Assembly (NCBI GenBank): GCA_022559985.1
Contig: JAFJTR010000086.1
Span: 61,870-125,869, forward strand
From: Parastagonospora avenae f. sp. tritici 18332-5
Taxonomy: Eukaryota > Ascomycota > Dothideomycetes > Pleosporales > Phaeosphaeriaceae
Direction: 5' to 3'
Length of the DNA stretch: 64,000 nt
The notes beneath the pieces were generated by a model, which worked only from the letters and a program-made list of their open reading frames with translations, was not told where the DNA came from and made no database searches. Shown here piece after piece: positions 23,056 to 33,282 of this stretch. The number at the start of each line of letters is the position of its first letter. Position 1 is the first letter of the stretch. The position numbers were made by a program, and so were the translations under genes.

Positions 23056-24094
23056 AACGGTGTGTGGGTTGCGAGTAGCGATGTTTGTTTTCTTTATGAT
23101 ACCCAAGTAAGTAGATAAAATGAATCTAATCTAATCATGAACATGTCTATGTCAGGATGCCCGACTATTCCATGGTTGTGTATTGTGTAGAGGGTGAGGA
23201 GAAGTACTATACACAGTGTTCGAGAGGAACAGAGGCGAAAAGAAAGGTGAAAAAGTAGCTTTGTATCCTATGCAAGCTGCGTAAATTCTTTGGATTCTTT
23301 GACTTAGCTATGTACAATGTAGCATGTCGAGATGCATGTGAGGACGAGGTATGTAGGATGGGAACGGCTTAGTATGTTCGCATCTCACTGCTTCGCAGGT
23401 GCAGAGTTGATATGCTATGTATGCTCTCCATCCTAAAGCCCATCAAATCAACCACACCACATCAGCTCACATCACGTTGCGCACAAAAGACAGAGTATTG
23501 AGTGGGTAAATCCCGGATCCTCGCATGCATTCCCGCACGCTCAGGCCCCGACGGATACGAGTCTTGACTAACTAATCATCCCTAAAGTGTGTCGAAGCGA
23601 AATTTAGATAAACATCCCTTTCCTTCGATGCAGACAAAACAAAAATAAACTCCGTCCCAAATGCCGCTGTTCGCTCAATTTCCTTTCATATATGATGATG
23701 ATGATTTGATGAAAACGCACCATCACACCAGTTTGGTTTCTTCATCCACCCGTCCCCGAAAAATATGCAAAGCAAGAATCCAATGTGCCATTTCAAGCAC
23801 CGACATGACCTCGAGGTTTGTAAACAAAGGAAAAGATACCAATCGGCAATGTAGAAGCGATAGGGTATGAGGTTGAGGTGAGGTTGTCGTAGAGTGAAGA
23901 GTGCAGGTATAGAGTTGAGAGGAGGCAAGGAAAATGGTATCTCTAAGGTTACAATCTGGATGTGATGTGGGGTATTGTGGGATGAAAACAAGTGCAGAAC
24001 TCTTGCTTCCCACAAACAGCGTATTGTTCAAAAAGCAAAAGATAAGGAAATAAGGAAAGGGATGAAAAGTGTCAAGACTACAAATGGTGATATT
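23056..24094. other. Intergenic region between convergent genes
   Basis: Lies between the convergent MED6 and protein-kinase stops, about 1 kb, relatively AT-rich in its second half. Presumably long 3' UTRs. Short ORFs on both strands have no support. Confidence 0.55.
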
Positions 24095-26020
24095 TCACCA
24101 TACCCACTCAAGGTCGCCAATGTCATCGTTCTCCTGAACGTGACTGGAATGGTGGCGCCAATCTTTGCTCTTGTACCAGTTGTCCACCTTCTGTTCCCAG
24201 CCAGAATGAGTCGGGGTCTTGATTGGCGTTTTGACAGCAGTCTTCACTGGAGTCTTGACCTGGTTCTCATGCTGACCTGGGCCCCAGTGGATTGGTTTTC
24301 TCCATGTTCCCGTCCGGCTCCGCTTCCTGGCGGAGGTTGGAAGGGATTGAGCCATCTTGGGAGACTTGGGCTTGGACGGAGTCTGCGGCATAGCCTGCAC
24401 TGCGGGACTGCGCCTACGGTCGCCGAGCGCAGCCCACTTGTCAGCGGCTGAACGCTTGGGAGGAGGCGATTGACGGTGCTCCTCAAAGACGAAACCAGTG
24501 CTCTCGCTGACGTGGTCGACAACGCGGTCCTTGGGCGAGCGGCTCCTGCTGTTGTTGACCATGGCAGGGTTCTTGAGTTCGGCAAGACCACCACGAGGGG
24601 TAGAAACACCGGAGCCAGCCTCAGACACCACCTTCTGAACCTGCTTCTCAGCAGCGAAGGGCGGGTAGCTGTTCTCAAGCTCAGCGATGAATTGCGCATC
24701 ATCATCTTCCTCGTCCCACAAGTCGCTCCAGCTCTTGGAGAAGACGTCACGCTTCTTGCCAAAGACCGACGACATGCCGTTGAAGGGCTTGGCGGGAAGC
24801 GAGCCTGAGATCGGCATTGGTCGGGATCGCGTGACATTGAGCGACTCCGGTTCCATGACGTCAGAGGACTTGAAAGATAAGCCCAAACCGGAGTCCACAA
24901 AAGATACGGCAGATGCAGTGTCAGGCTTTACAGCGTAAGAGTAACCAGGGTACACATGGTCCTCGTAGATCTCAGTGTCCGGGATAGCGGAGAGCTGACG
25001 AATTGGCTGCGGTGGAGACATAGCAAGCGCCTTCGCCCAGGGGAACGAACCACCAGCATCGAGTTGAGGGGTGCTGATGGAGGGAGTCCTGAGTGGCTCA
25101 CGGTTGGCGCCGACCTGAACAACGTCATGCTCCTCGGTGCAGAACTCGTCAAGAGCCTCGTCATCGGTGGTGAAGGTGATGGCGCGAGCAAGAGCATCCT
25201 TGACGGCGTTGAGGTCACGCTTCTCAGGGTCGATGGCCAAGCAGTGTCGGATGACCTCAAAGGTGTCTTGCGACATGTTGGGGAACACGTCGAAGAGGCT
25301 CTGGCGGTCAAGCGCGAAGTCGGCGTACAGAGGATCTGACGTGGAAGGGACAGCGAAGGGGTTGCGCTGGAACAAGACGTTGAGGAGAACGATGCCAATG
25401 GCCCAGATGTCGGCCTTTGCAGTGGAGTAGCCGGCGTGGGTAGGATCGTACTGCTCTGGAGCCATGTAACGGTCACTGCCGACGGCGACCTCCCACGACC
25501 AGGGGTCTGAGGTGGCGAGACCGAAGTCACCCAACTTCATAGAGCCCGACTGAGTGAGGAAGATGTTCTCAGGCTTGATGTCACGGTGGTAGATACCCTT
25601 GGAGTGGATGTACTCAACGGCATTGACCAACTGCATCATGAAGTCGCGGACGTGCTCGGTCTCCATTGGGCCGCGGTCGTGGCGGATGGCCTCGTAGAGG
25701 TCGCCGTTGGAGCAGAACTCCAGAACAATGTAGACGTGGTTCTGGCTCTCGAAGGACTGAAGCAAGTTGACGGTGTGATCGTGGGAGCCAAGGCGGAGAT
25801 GAACACCGAGCTCTTCGGAGCGCTCATCGACAGCAAAGGCGGAAGGGCAGTTGACAGCGGCGGTGGGCTTGGTAATGACCTTGATGGCGACGTTGTCACC
25901 GGTTACCAAGTCCTTTGCCTGGAAGACCATGCCAAAGGAGCCATGGTTGAGAGGAGAGATGGTCTCGTATCGTCCGTTGAGCACAACGCCTTCGTAAAGC
26001 TGATTGCGCATGCACTCCAT
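24095..26020 (-). CDS. Ser/Thr protein kinase of the Ran1/Ksp1 type
   Basis: Single-exon gene, 641 residues. The kinase domain spans roughly residues 18-285, with LNHGSFGMVF (the variant Gly loop typical of Ran1/Ksp1 kinases), VAIKVI (Lys), EFCSNGDLYE hinge, HRDIKPENI catalytic loop, DFGLATSD, and YMAPEQYD with the activation-segment APE. The C-terminal half is disordered and Ser/Pro-rich. It includes SKSWSDLWDEEDDDAQFIAELE, and the protein ends in WRHHSSHVQENDDIGDLEWVW. Family knowledge: relatives control meiosis entry, TORC1 signalling, filamentous growth and autophagy; the exact orthologue is not decidable here. It is transcribed away from UTR4 across a 3-kb divergent region. Confidence 0.9.
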   Translation of the reverse strand: MECMRNQLYEGVVLNGRYETISPLNHGSFGMVFQAKDLVTGDNVAIKVITKPTAAVNCPSAFAVDERSEELGVHLRLGSHDHTVNLLQSFESQNHVYIVLEFCSNGDLYEAIRHDRGPMETEHVRDFMMQLVNAVEYIHSKGIYHRDIKPENIFLTQSGSMKLGDFGLATSDPWSWEVAVGSDRYMAPEQYDPTHAGYSTAKADIWAIGIVLLNVLFQRNPFAVPSTSDPLYADFALDRQSLFDVFPNMSQDTFEVIRHCLAIDPEKRDLNAVKDALARAITFTTDDEALDEFCTEEHDVVQVGANREPLRTPSISTPQLDAGGSFPWAKALAMSPPQPIRQLSAIPDTEIYEDHVYPGYSYAVKPDTASAVSFVDSGLGLSFKSSDVMEPESLNVTRSRPMPISGSLPAKPFNGMSSVFGKKRDVFSKSWSDLWDEEDDDAQFIAELENSYPPFAAEKQVQKVVSEAGSGVSTPRGGLAELKNPAMVNNSRSRSPKDRVVDHVSESTGFVFEEHRQSPPPKRSAADKWAALGDRRRSPAVQAMPQTPSKPKSPKMAQSLPTSARKRSRTGTWRKPIHWGPGQHENQVKTPVKTAVKTPIKTPTHSGWEQKVDNWYKSKDWRHHSSHVQENDDIGDLEWVW

Positions 26021-29000
26021 AGGGCCGACTTGAGGTGGTAGATGGGTAGCGGCCGAGGGGGACGGAAAGTCTACCGAAGGCTGATCGCTGGTGAGAGTGA
26101 AGATGAAGAGCGCTCGAAAATCAAAAGATCAGCCGGAATGTGAAGCTGGGGTCGTAATCAAACAATGGGAAGACAGCCGTCGACCCTAAAGCGATGCTCT
26201 ATCGGACTTTTAGGTAGTCGAAAGGTTGAAAGATATCAATAAATGTTTTATAGTAGTCCGGTCCGGGATAGGATGAAAGGCAGACAAGTCGTTAAGTTAG
26301 CCGCGCCGGAGAGAACTGAAAGCAACGCGAAGTCGTCGGTGATATGCACAAGGGGTCCGTCGACGGTAAAAGACAAGGAAACAATCAAGAGAGTGTGGTT
26401 CTCATTGGACGGTATTAAATGCGTGTAGATGGCCCGGGTCAACGAGCTATCGAGAGGGTGTTCGTGCGGAGTCGTAGACGTCCGGGAGAGGAGGGTCGCT
26501 GCGTAAAGAGGAAGGAAGTCGTAACACGTGGAGGAGCGCGGGCGGCAGACACGAGGTCGATGTCTGGATGACGCTTTGTCGAGTGAGTCAGGTGCACGGA
26601 CTCTGAGGTGAGGCTAGCGATGACTCGGAAGATGGCGGTCGAGATGCTAGAGTTGGCGGCTTTGGCTGGAATAGATGGTTGATCGATAGAGCATCAAACG
26701 TCTGTTCCAAGAAGCTGGGGGTGCACAATGCGTGTCGGTCGAGATGACGTGAGGTGGCAGTAATGACGAGGCTAGCTGTCGGAAGGGTATCGGATGATGG
26801 CCAGCAGCAGAGTCTCTATGTCACATCAAATCTATGACGGGCAGCAGTGTGTAGATGTGCGGGCTAGTTGGCGTGGGCGTGGGCGTGGAGCGTGGAGGTG
26901 AGGAAGAGCCTGAGTTGAGGTGTTGTTGTCGGCTCAGTGCTGCGTAGGCGGTTGCGGAAGGAACGAGTGGAATGCGGTGATTACTACGGACGAGGAGAGG
27001 TGGTGTGTGTAAGTGTGGTAGAAGAGGAAGCAACGCTGAGCTTGCAAGCAACGACGAGGAGGGCAAGGATGTGGGTGTATGTTACGGCGGCATCTGTACG
27101 GTTGGTGTGGTGGTGAGAGCGGGTAAAGGAGGGCAGGCGGCGCAAGTATATGAGCTCTCGGGTCCACTTACAGCGTGCAGCATCCACACTGGCCAACAAA
27201 GCACCAGGCGCTCCAAGAAGGCGGTGTCACGGCGCTTTCCTGCAAATGGCGGAATGGCAGGAGCCATCCACATCGGGGCAAGCGCAGAACAGGGGCCCCG
27301 GCCAGGTGATGCAGCAGTGCAGCCACGATCATTGGCAGCGTGGCCAGCTTTCCAGCAGGTTCCACGGCCCTTTGACTCCCATCTTGAGGCTTTTGTCCGC
27401 CTTGCTTGTCCACTTTTGCGTGCGTCAGAACGGCGGCCTTGTTCTTGATGGCAGCTTGGGATTACCGCAGTCGCGCCGAGACAGCTGCGAGCGCGATGAC
27501 GTGACGCCTTCGCCTTGCGGACAGGCCCTCGACGTCGAGAAGACCCGCCCGCTGAAACACAATTGCTGCTTCACAATAATGGCGAGTGCTTATGGCGGCG
27601 CTGCCACCGCCCTTGAGCCAACGCAGCCTAGCCGCTGAACCCAGCGAACCCAGTGCGATCAGCAGAGAGACGTCAGCCGGGCCCTCTGCGGTCGCACGAC
27701 AAGCTGCCACCTGGCTTCTATTGGTCACGCCCGCCAGCTTCCACTGCCATCCACGAGGTGCTCCCCCAGAGACGTTATCAGCCAATTTATCGCGATGCTT
27801 GCCACCTGTGGCCTATTGACGTCGCGCGCTCGCTGCGATGCTGCACCACCTGTGCGATTCAGGGGAGTCGCGCCCCAATACAGCATGACATGTGTTTCGG
27901 GAATTGGCGCGCGACGGACAAACTCTGGCTCGCCTCTCTATCCACGACGTCCGCCGTGGGTACGCTCGGGTGGGTAGCGGCTAACCACAGAGGCCGGGAA
28001 TCTGGGGGAACGCTCATGCTGTCGACAATTGTCCTCGTCCCAGCATCGCATCACCGGCAGCATCGTGGCCTCTGTCGCACCTTGAGACGGCTGCCGTGGA
28101 GAGCAAGTAAAGTCGGTGTAGACGGCCTGGCGAATGAGCACTCGCTTCTGCATCCGCCTGCCACCCATTCCAGTTGTTTGTTGTTGGCCCCCAAGCAGCC
28201 TGGAAGCCTGTCTCCTCCATCGGCTACCCAGTCCCGTTTGCGCACTAAAAAGGGACTTGCAGTAGTCCGCAGCAGCCTGCATGGCGGAAAGACACTCTGC
28301 CTCCACACACGCGTGCTGGACAGGCCTCGACAACGCCTACGGAGACTACTGCAGGTAACAGATGGCCACACTTAACCTCTCGAGGCTATTTGTACCCACT
28401 TGTTCCTGGATTCCTCATGGCGGTGTGGAGCGACAGCAAAGTCCTAGAGAGACAGCACATGTTTGGCAGACCCTGCAGCCTATGGCATCGTCGAGAAATC
28501 TACGATCGCGGAAACAATGGCAGGTGGATTCTGGTGGGCCTATCCGTCACTGCAGAAGTGGACATCAGAATTATGAATATACCCGTCGCAGTAGCTGGTA
28601 GTCTATGTTTACCTCCTTGTTTACGTGCCTGTCAACACGTCCAACTGACAGCGCACTCCCAACAGTGGATTGCAATGTTTCAGCACATGTCGGTGAGGAC
28701 TTCCCGTAGACAGCTCACACATCGTCGTGTGTGGCATCGTGATCGTGACATGGAAAGGCATCGAAGCTTCGCCCGCCTTGTGCACGGTACAATTGTGTGC
28801 ACATCGCGACTGCTCGACCATAGCGCGTCAACAGCAGTGGAAAATTTGCGCGCGGCATACACGTTCGCGGGCAACCGTCTTCATTCGGTCGTTGCGCCAT
28901 GCTATTGTCGTGTTCAGCGATTGTTGTGCATTTCTCTATACTTGTGCACCACACCGCTACAAGTCCACGTTCCTATTCGCTGCCTCCGGACACCATTTCG

Positions 29001-29075
29001 CTGAACATTTGCAATAACTGAGATTTCGCGCTTCACCGCCCCTCACCGCCCGCGACTCAACAAAGAACCTTCAAT
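26021..29075. other. 3-kb divergent region between the kinase and UTR4
   Basis: Unusually long for this window. The half nearest the kinase (to about 27.1 kb) is G-rich on the plus strand (a CT-rich leader in transcript sense), including short GCGTGG-type units near 26,872. From 27.1 to 29.0 kb it is GC-rich, with three consecutive plus-strand ORFs of 162, 240 and 204 codons that show no domain, no shared splice sites and rich Arg/Cys/His/Trp content, as expected of chance frames. It may hold a long kinase 5' UTR or non-coding transcripts. Confidence 0.5.
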
Positions 29076-31113
29076 ATGTCTGCCGCGTCTCTACATCTTG
29101 CACGATGGAACGCGTCCGAGGTGGTGCTGCTCGATATTGGTGAGTCTCTGCCTTTGCACGCTCTAGTCCTCTGTGCCACCACGCTGCTGCAGCGAGAACG
29201 ACTGCGACCAGCCTACAACTATGCGATGCATGCGACCGTCGAGTGGTTGGTCTGGCCAGCAACCGTCCGGAGCACAGCAGACGAGAAACTGCACGCTTTG
29301 GTCGCCATGTCTGTCTTGCTGCGCGTTCCCAGGCGCTTGCAACTTCCCTCACGCCACTGCGATTCCAGCCATCCGCATGTCTCAACTGCACCCTCCAACG
29401 CCTGCAACCGTTACGAGGCACCATGCTAACCACTTGTCTTTCCTTGCGTAGAGGGTACCATTTCCAGCATCTCCTTTGTCAAGGATGTCATGGTAAGCCA
29501 TTCTATGTGCGCAGTCAGCTTTCATTTCCTATGAGACTTGTCTTCGTCGTCTCGAGGGTTGCACCTTCCCCGCAATCGCAGACGATGATCACCACCAACA
29601 TCAGGCCAGAACTCACGTCGGCCCGTATCCCCACGTCTTGTCATCGTGACACTCCGGCACTCTTCAAGCCACTCACGTCTTCCTGTGTGATCTAGAATTG
29701 TTCCTTTCCTGACATCGGTTGTGGCTTCCTTGAAGATCTTCAGGCTCACACAACCGTCACGCGATACATCGCTCGGGACAATCATCCCAATTCTGATATC
29801 CGCAGCTCACCATAGCCGCAGTATCCGTATGCTCTTGATAGCCTCGCTCAGCTAGCACGCAACTCCTGGGCAGATGCCGACTTCCAGCACCTCATTGCGG
29901 GGTTCCCAGAGGACACCAGGCAAGATGCCGATGCTCTAATCGCCCACGTACAGGACTTGACCCAACAAGACATCAAGGCCGTCTATCTCAAGCAGCTCCA
30001 AGGTAGGTTCCAAAGTTCCTCTTTCCATCTTCTAGACCGGCTGGCATTCCTGTGCCTGTCTCTTGTCGCACCACATCTCTGGCTCAGGGATCACGCCAGC
30101 GCTGAGCGCCGGATCCGCCGACTGCGCGCTGCCCTAAGTCATTAGCGTGGATCGTCAATAGGTCACTCGATGGTCATGGCCACCTGAGCCAACGTCGAGA
30201 TGGTGATAGTCGCCTTCGCTATCTGCCCCTTGCCGACTGATAGCACCATGGCCGTCTACTGGAGCTGCGCAACGTGTCCACAGTACTGCCATCACCAGCT
30301 ATCTGTGCTCCACTGTGTTATCAGCTGCACCTCATTCATATCCACTATTGCGACTAGCATACTTTGACTAACACTCTAGGAGGCCATCTTTGGACAACAG
30401 GGTTTCGTAATGGTGACTTGAAGACACCTCTGTTTGAGGACGTTGTTCCCACTTTGGAAGCATGGAAGGCTGCCGGCAAGACCCTAGCCATCTTCTCATC
30501 GGGGAGCGTGCAGGCGCAGCTCCAGTTCTTCTCATACGTCCGTGACGGCCAATCGACAAAGGACATCAAGCACCTCTTCTCCGCCCATTATGATACGGTC
30601 AATGCAGGCCCGAAGCTGGAAAAGGCGTCATACGAGAAGATCTGTCGCGAGCTCAACCACGACGTATCCAAAGTTACCTTCTTCACGGACAATGTCAAAG
30701 GTATGTTGATTCCAAGCATCCACCGTACCGGCGTTCAGGTGAAACATCACACCCATTCGCATCGCTACACGTCAGCACGCTATTAGCCTGGCCGCGCACA
30801 CCACACCACCACATCCTGACATCCAATACCCCACCAAACTTTCCTTCACGTCACGCCTTCCCTTTGGCGCGGCAAATTTCATGTGCTGGATGATCCTCAA
30901 ATTTGCTCTCTCGACCACGAGCGTACGCCTCATCGTCTCGACAAGCATTCATCTCAACAAATCTCGTTGCTGACTGTATCACTTGTAGAAGCCGAAGCCG
31001 CGACCCAAGCCAACGTCTACACTATCGTAGTCGACCGCCCAGGCAACGCGCCGCTGTCTGATGAGTCCAAGGCGAAGTTTCACGTGATCAACAAACTCAC
31101 TGACCTGCCTTGA
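29076..31113 (+). CDS. UTR4: Enolase-phosphatase E1 (acireductone synthase), methionine salvage
   Basis: Five exons (29076-29139, 29452-29492, 29822-30002, 30380 or 30383-30700, 30989-31113) give 242-243 residues, the family length. HAD motifs: I = LLDIEGTISSISFV, II = IFSSGSVQAQ, III = the Lys in GPKLEKASYEKI, IV = TFFTDNVKEAEAA; then VVDRPGNAPL. Also diagnostic are LQG-HLWTTGFRNGDLKTPLFEDVVP and the VMYPYALDSL junction. Family knowledge: converts 2,3-diketo-5-methylthiopentyl-1-phosphate to the acireductone and phosphate in the 5'-methylthioadenosine cycle. All four introns are long (312, 329, about 377 and 288 nt), while other genes here have about 50 nt. The fourth exon has a tandem TAG/GAG acceptor; homology favours the second. 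Confidence 0.93.
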
Positions 31114-31859
31114 GCATCAGATCTATAGGCAGCTATCGATATCGATATATCGAATCTCGCATCATCGTTCCCATAGATGCCAAATAGCTCACATGCAAGG
31201 AACGCCTCTCAATACAAAAAGATCCACTCCAAATCCCCCCATCCACGTTTCACATCCCGCCCGCGCTTGTCTCACCCATCTCACGTGACACGTACACATT
31301 CCTCCCCACCACACCACACCACATCATCCGCCGACCGCATCCAGATATGTAACCACATAACTTCGCCTGTCCCCGCACTGGAATGCTGACACAGACCGCA
31401 CCGCAACTGCCCCGCGTTTCACAAAAGTTCATGCGCGGCGGGTTTGGCGTTTCGAACGGGTCGAGGGGTAGGAAGATGAGAACCGGTGGGGTGGTAGGCA
31501 TAAAGATGTAGATGTGAGATGGTGGATGGGCGGTGTAGGTAGAGACGATGTGGGGAATGTATACGTTGGGTGAACAGGACAGGTATGGGAGGTGTTGGGT
31601 GTGCTGCTTTTGCTCGGAGTATCATTCTCGATCACGGTAGAATTGGAGATTTCGATTATATTCATAATAGTGGAGGGTATAGTTCCGATGCATGTAGCCA
31701 CTTCATTCATTTACTTTCAAAGATACACATCCGCCCTGAACGCCTTGAATCGTGAGTGGTGTTGTTGTACAGATCTGAGAAATATGAGATTAGCGTACAT
31801 TACGATTATTTTTTTCAAGGACAGCATGTTACTCACTTACTTGATGATCGCGCTTGCTC

Positions 31860-32190
31860 AGCCCATACGCCCATATACCTCGATCATTTCAAACATCCAT
31901 TTCTGCAGGTGCATTTTCGCGTGTATGAGGGTGTGCGGGTGTGGGAGGTGGAACTTCATCGTCGTGTAATGCGTAAAGATCGAACACCTGGATACCTAGG
32001 TATGTGGCAAGTGTGTGGTTTGCGTTCGTAGTGTGTGGTTCGTGTGTGTATGTCGAGTCAATTGTTTGATTCCCAAGTCGTGACACAGATGCGCATTTTA
32101 TGTACATGTTTTCCGATGCTTGATAGCGCAGTGGTGTGGTGTGGCGTGACGATGGAATCTGGAGATGGTGGTGTGATGTGATGGCGAGAT
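31860..32190. repeat. Diverged direct duplication, copy 1
   Basis: Shares CCCATAC, GCAGGTGCATTTTCGCGTG, AACTTCATCG and CTGGAGATGGTGGTGTGA with matching sites in copy 2, in the same order and with similar spacing (offset about 715-725 bp). Identity judged by eye is moderate. Not coding. Confidence 0.45.
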
Positions 32191-32589
32191 GGGATGCAAC
32201 ACCGGGTAAAATGTGAGAGAGGGGGCACGCGCATGTGTGAAGCACACCAGGGAGATCAAAGACGAACGAGTCGAGGTACTACATATCTTAGATCGATAGC
32301 TTGAATGTGACTCGGGTAATATGGGTTGTCAAGTTGTATATTTGCACATGTATGGTATCTAAGTGAAATTCGACGGAGAAGAGTAACGACGAGGTAAAGA
32401 TTTGCAAAAAAAAAAGTCAGGGCAATTTTCGAATGTCCAAAATTCAATTTCTCCTGACTACAATGTCAATCATTGCATTCGAACGCCTCATATCCTTAGT
32501 AAATTAAGGGCGATTCCTGCGTGATGATTTTAGCATCCACCTTTGCGTTTGCAGTGTTCAAGTCTGTCTACCTACTCGCAATGGTTCCT

Positions 32590-32900
32590 TCAACAGAGCC
32601 CATACATGCGTGCGTATGCGTCGACAACAGTCGTCATCCAACTACGCAGATGCGCTTTCGCGTGGACGTGAGGATGTGGTAGTGAAAACTTCATGTCGCG
32701 CGAAAGACTTAGTAGATGATCGTTTAGTAAAGTGTTGAGTGAGAAGTGTTTGATATTTGAGGTGCATATAGCATATAGTTTTTGCGCATTGTTGGAAGGG
32801 ACTATTTAGCTATCTCATCGTGGTCTAGATTCATATGTGCAGGAAAGGAAGTCTCGCTGAGGTGAGGCGATGTCTGGAGACGGTGGTATGACTTGTTAAT
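32590..32900. repeat. Diverged direct duplication, copy 2
   Basis: Counterpart of copy 1: CCCATAC, GCAGATGCGCTTTCGCGTG, AACTTCATGTC and CTGGAGACGGTGGTATGA occur in the same order. Several differences are G/A or C/T transitions. Boundaries are approximate. Confidence 0.45.
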
Positions 32901-33282
32901 AAGATTGCTAGGAAGTCAAGTAATGCAAAACAAGACTGTAAATATCTTTAGGATATCTGAGATGATCCAAACAAGAATAGTCATATAATGCTAAGAACTG
33001 AAAATAAGGTTTCGCGTACACGATTTCGAAGCTGCTTTGTTTTGCTTTTTCTCCAACGCGAGAGGGGACTTACCGACGTGCGTTGGCAGCTCCACAATTT
33101 CTGCCTATTGGTCTTGGTAACGGGACGAGTCGCTGCGGCTGAAATCAAACCACTGCAACCACATGAAATACAATTGACCCATCAAAGAACCTCTGGCTCT
33201 ATGTCCTCCTGTGTGCAGCAGTGAACTCGTCTCTCTCTTTCTCGTGCGCAACCTGGCAGGACGCGCCCCCGTCTTTGAAATC

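Larger units (their letters stand above)
31114..33282. other. Long intergenic region with a diverged duplicated segment
   Basis: Non-coding stretch between UTR4 and the CorA-like gene, both plus strand. Two segments about 720 bp apart (around 31,860-32,190 and 32,590-32,900) share recognisable but diverged sequence. It also contains an A-run at 32,405-32,414. ORFs of 78-125 codons here have no domain support. An ATG at 32988 opens a 78-codon ORF overlapping the CorA-like 5' flank that could be leader sequence. Confidence 0.5.

Noticed and set aside
27150..29004. Three consecutive plus-strand ORFs (162, 240 and 204 codons) upstream of UTR4
   Set aside because: No domain, no splice continuity between them, residue make-up typical of random GC-rich frames (Arg, Cys, His, Trp), and equally long frames on the other strand.
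31592..32245. Small ORFs (91-125 codons) in the UTR4-CorA interval
   Set aside because: AT-variable, no domain, overlap the diverged duplication; not coding.
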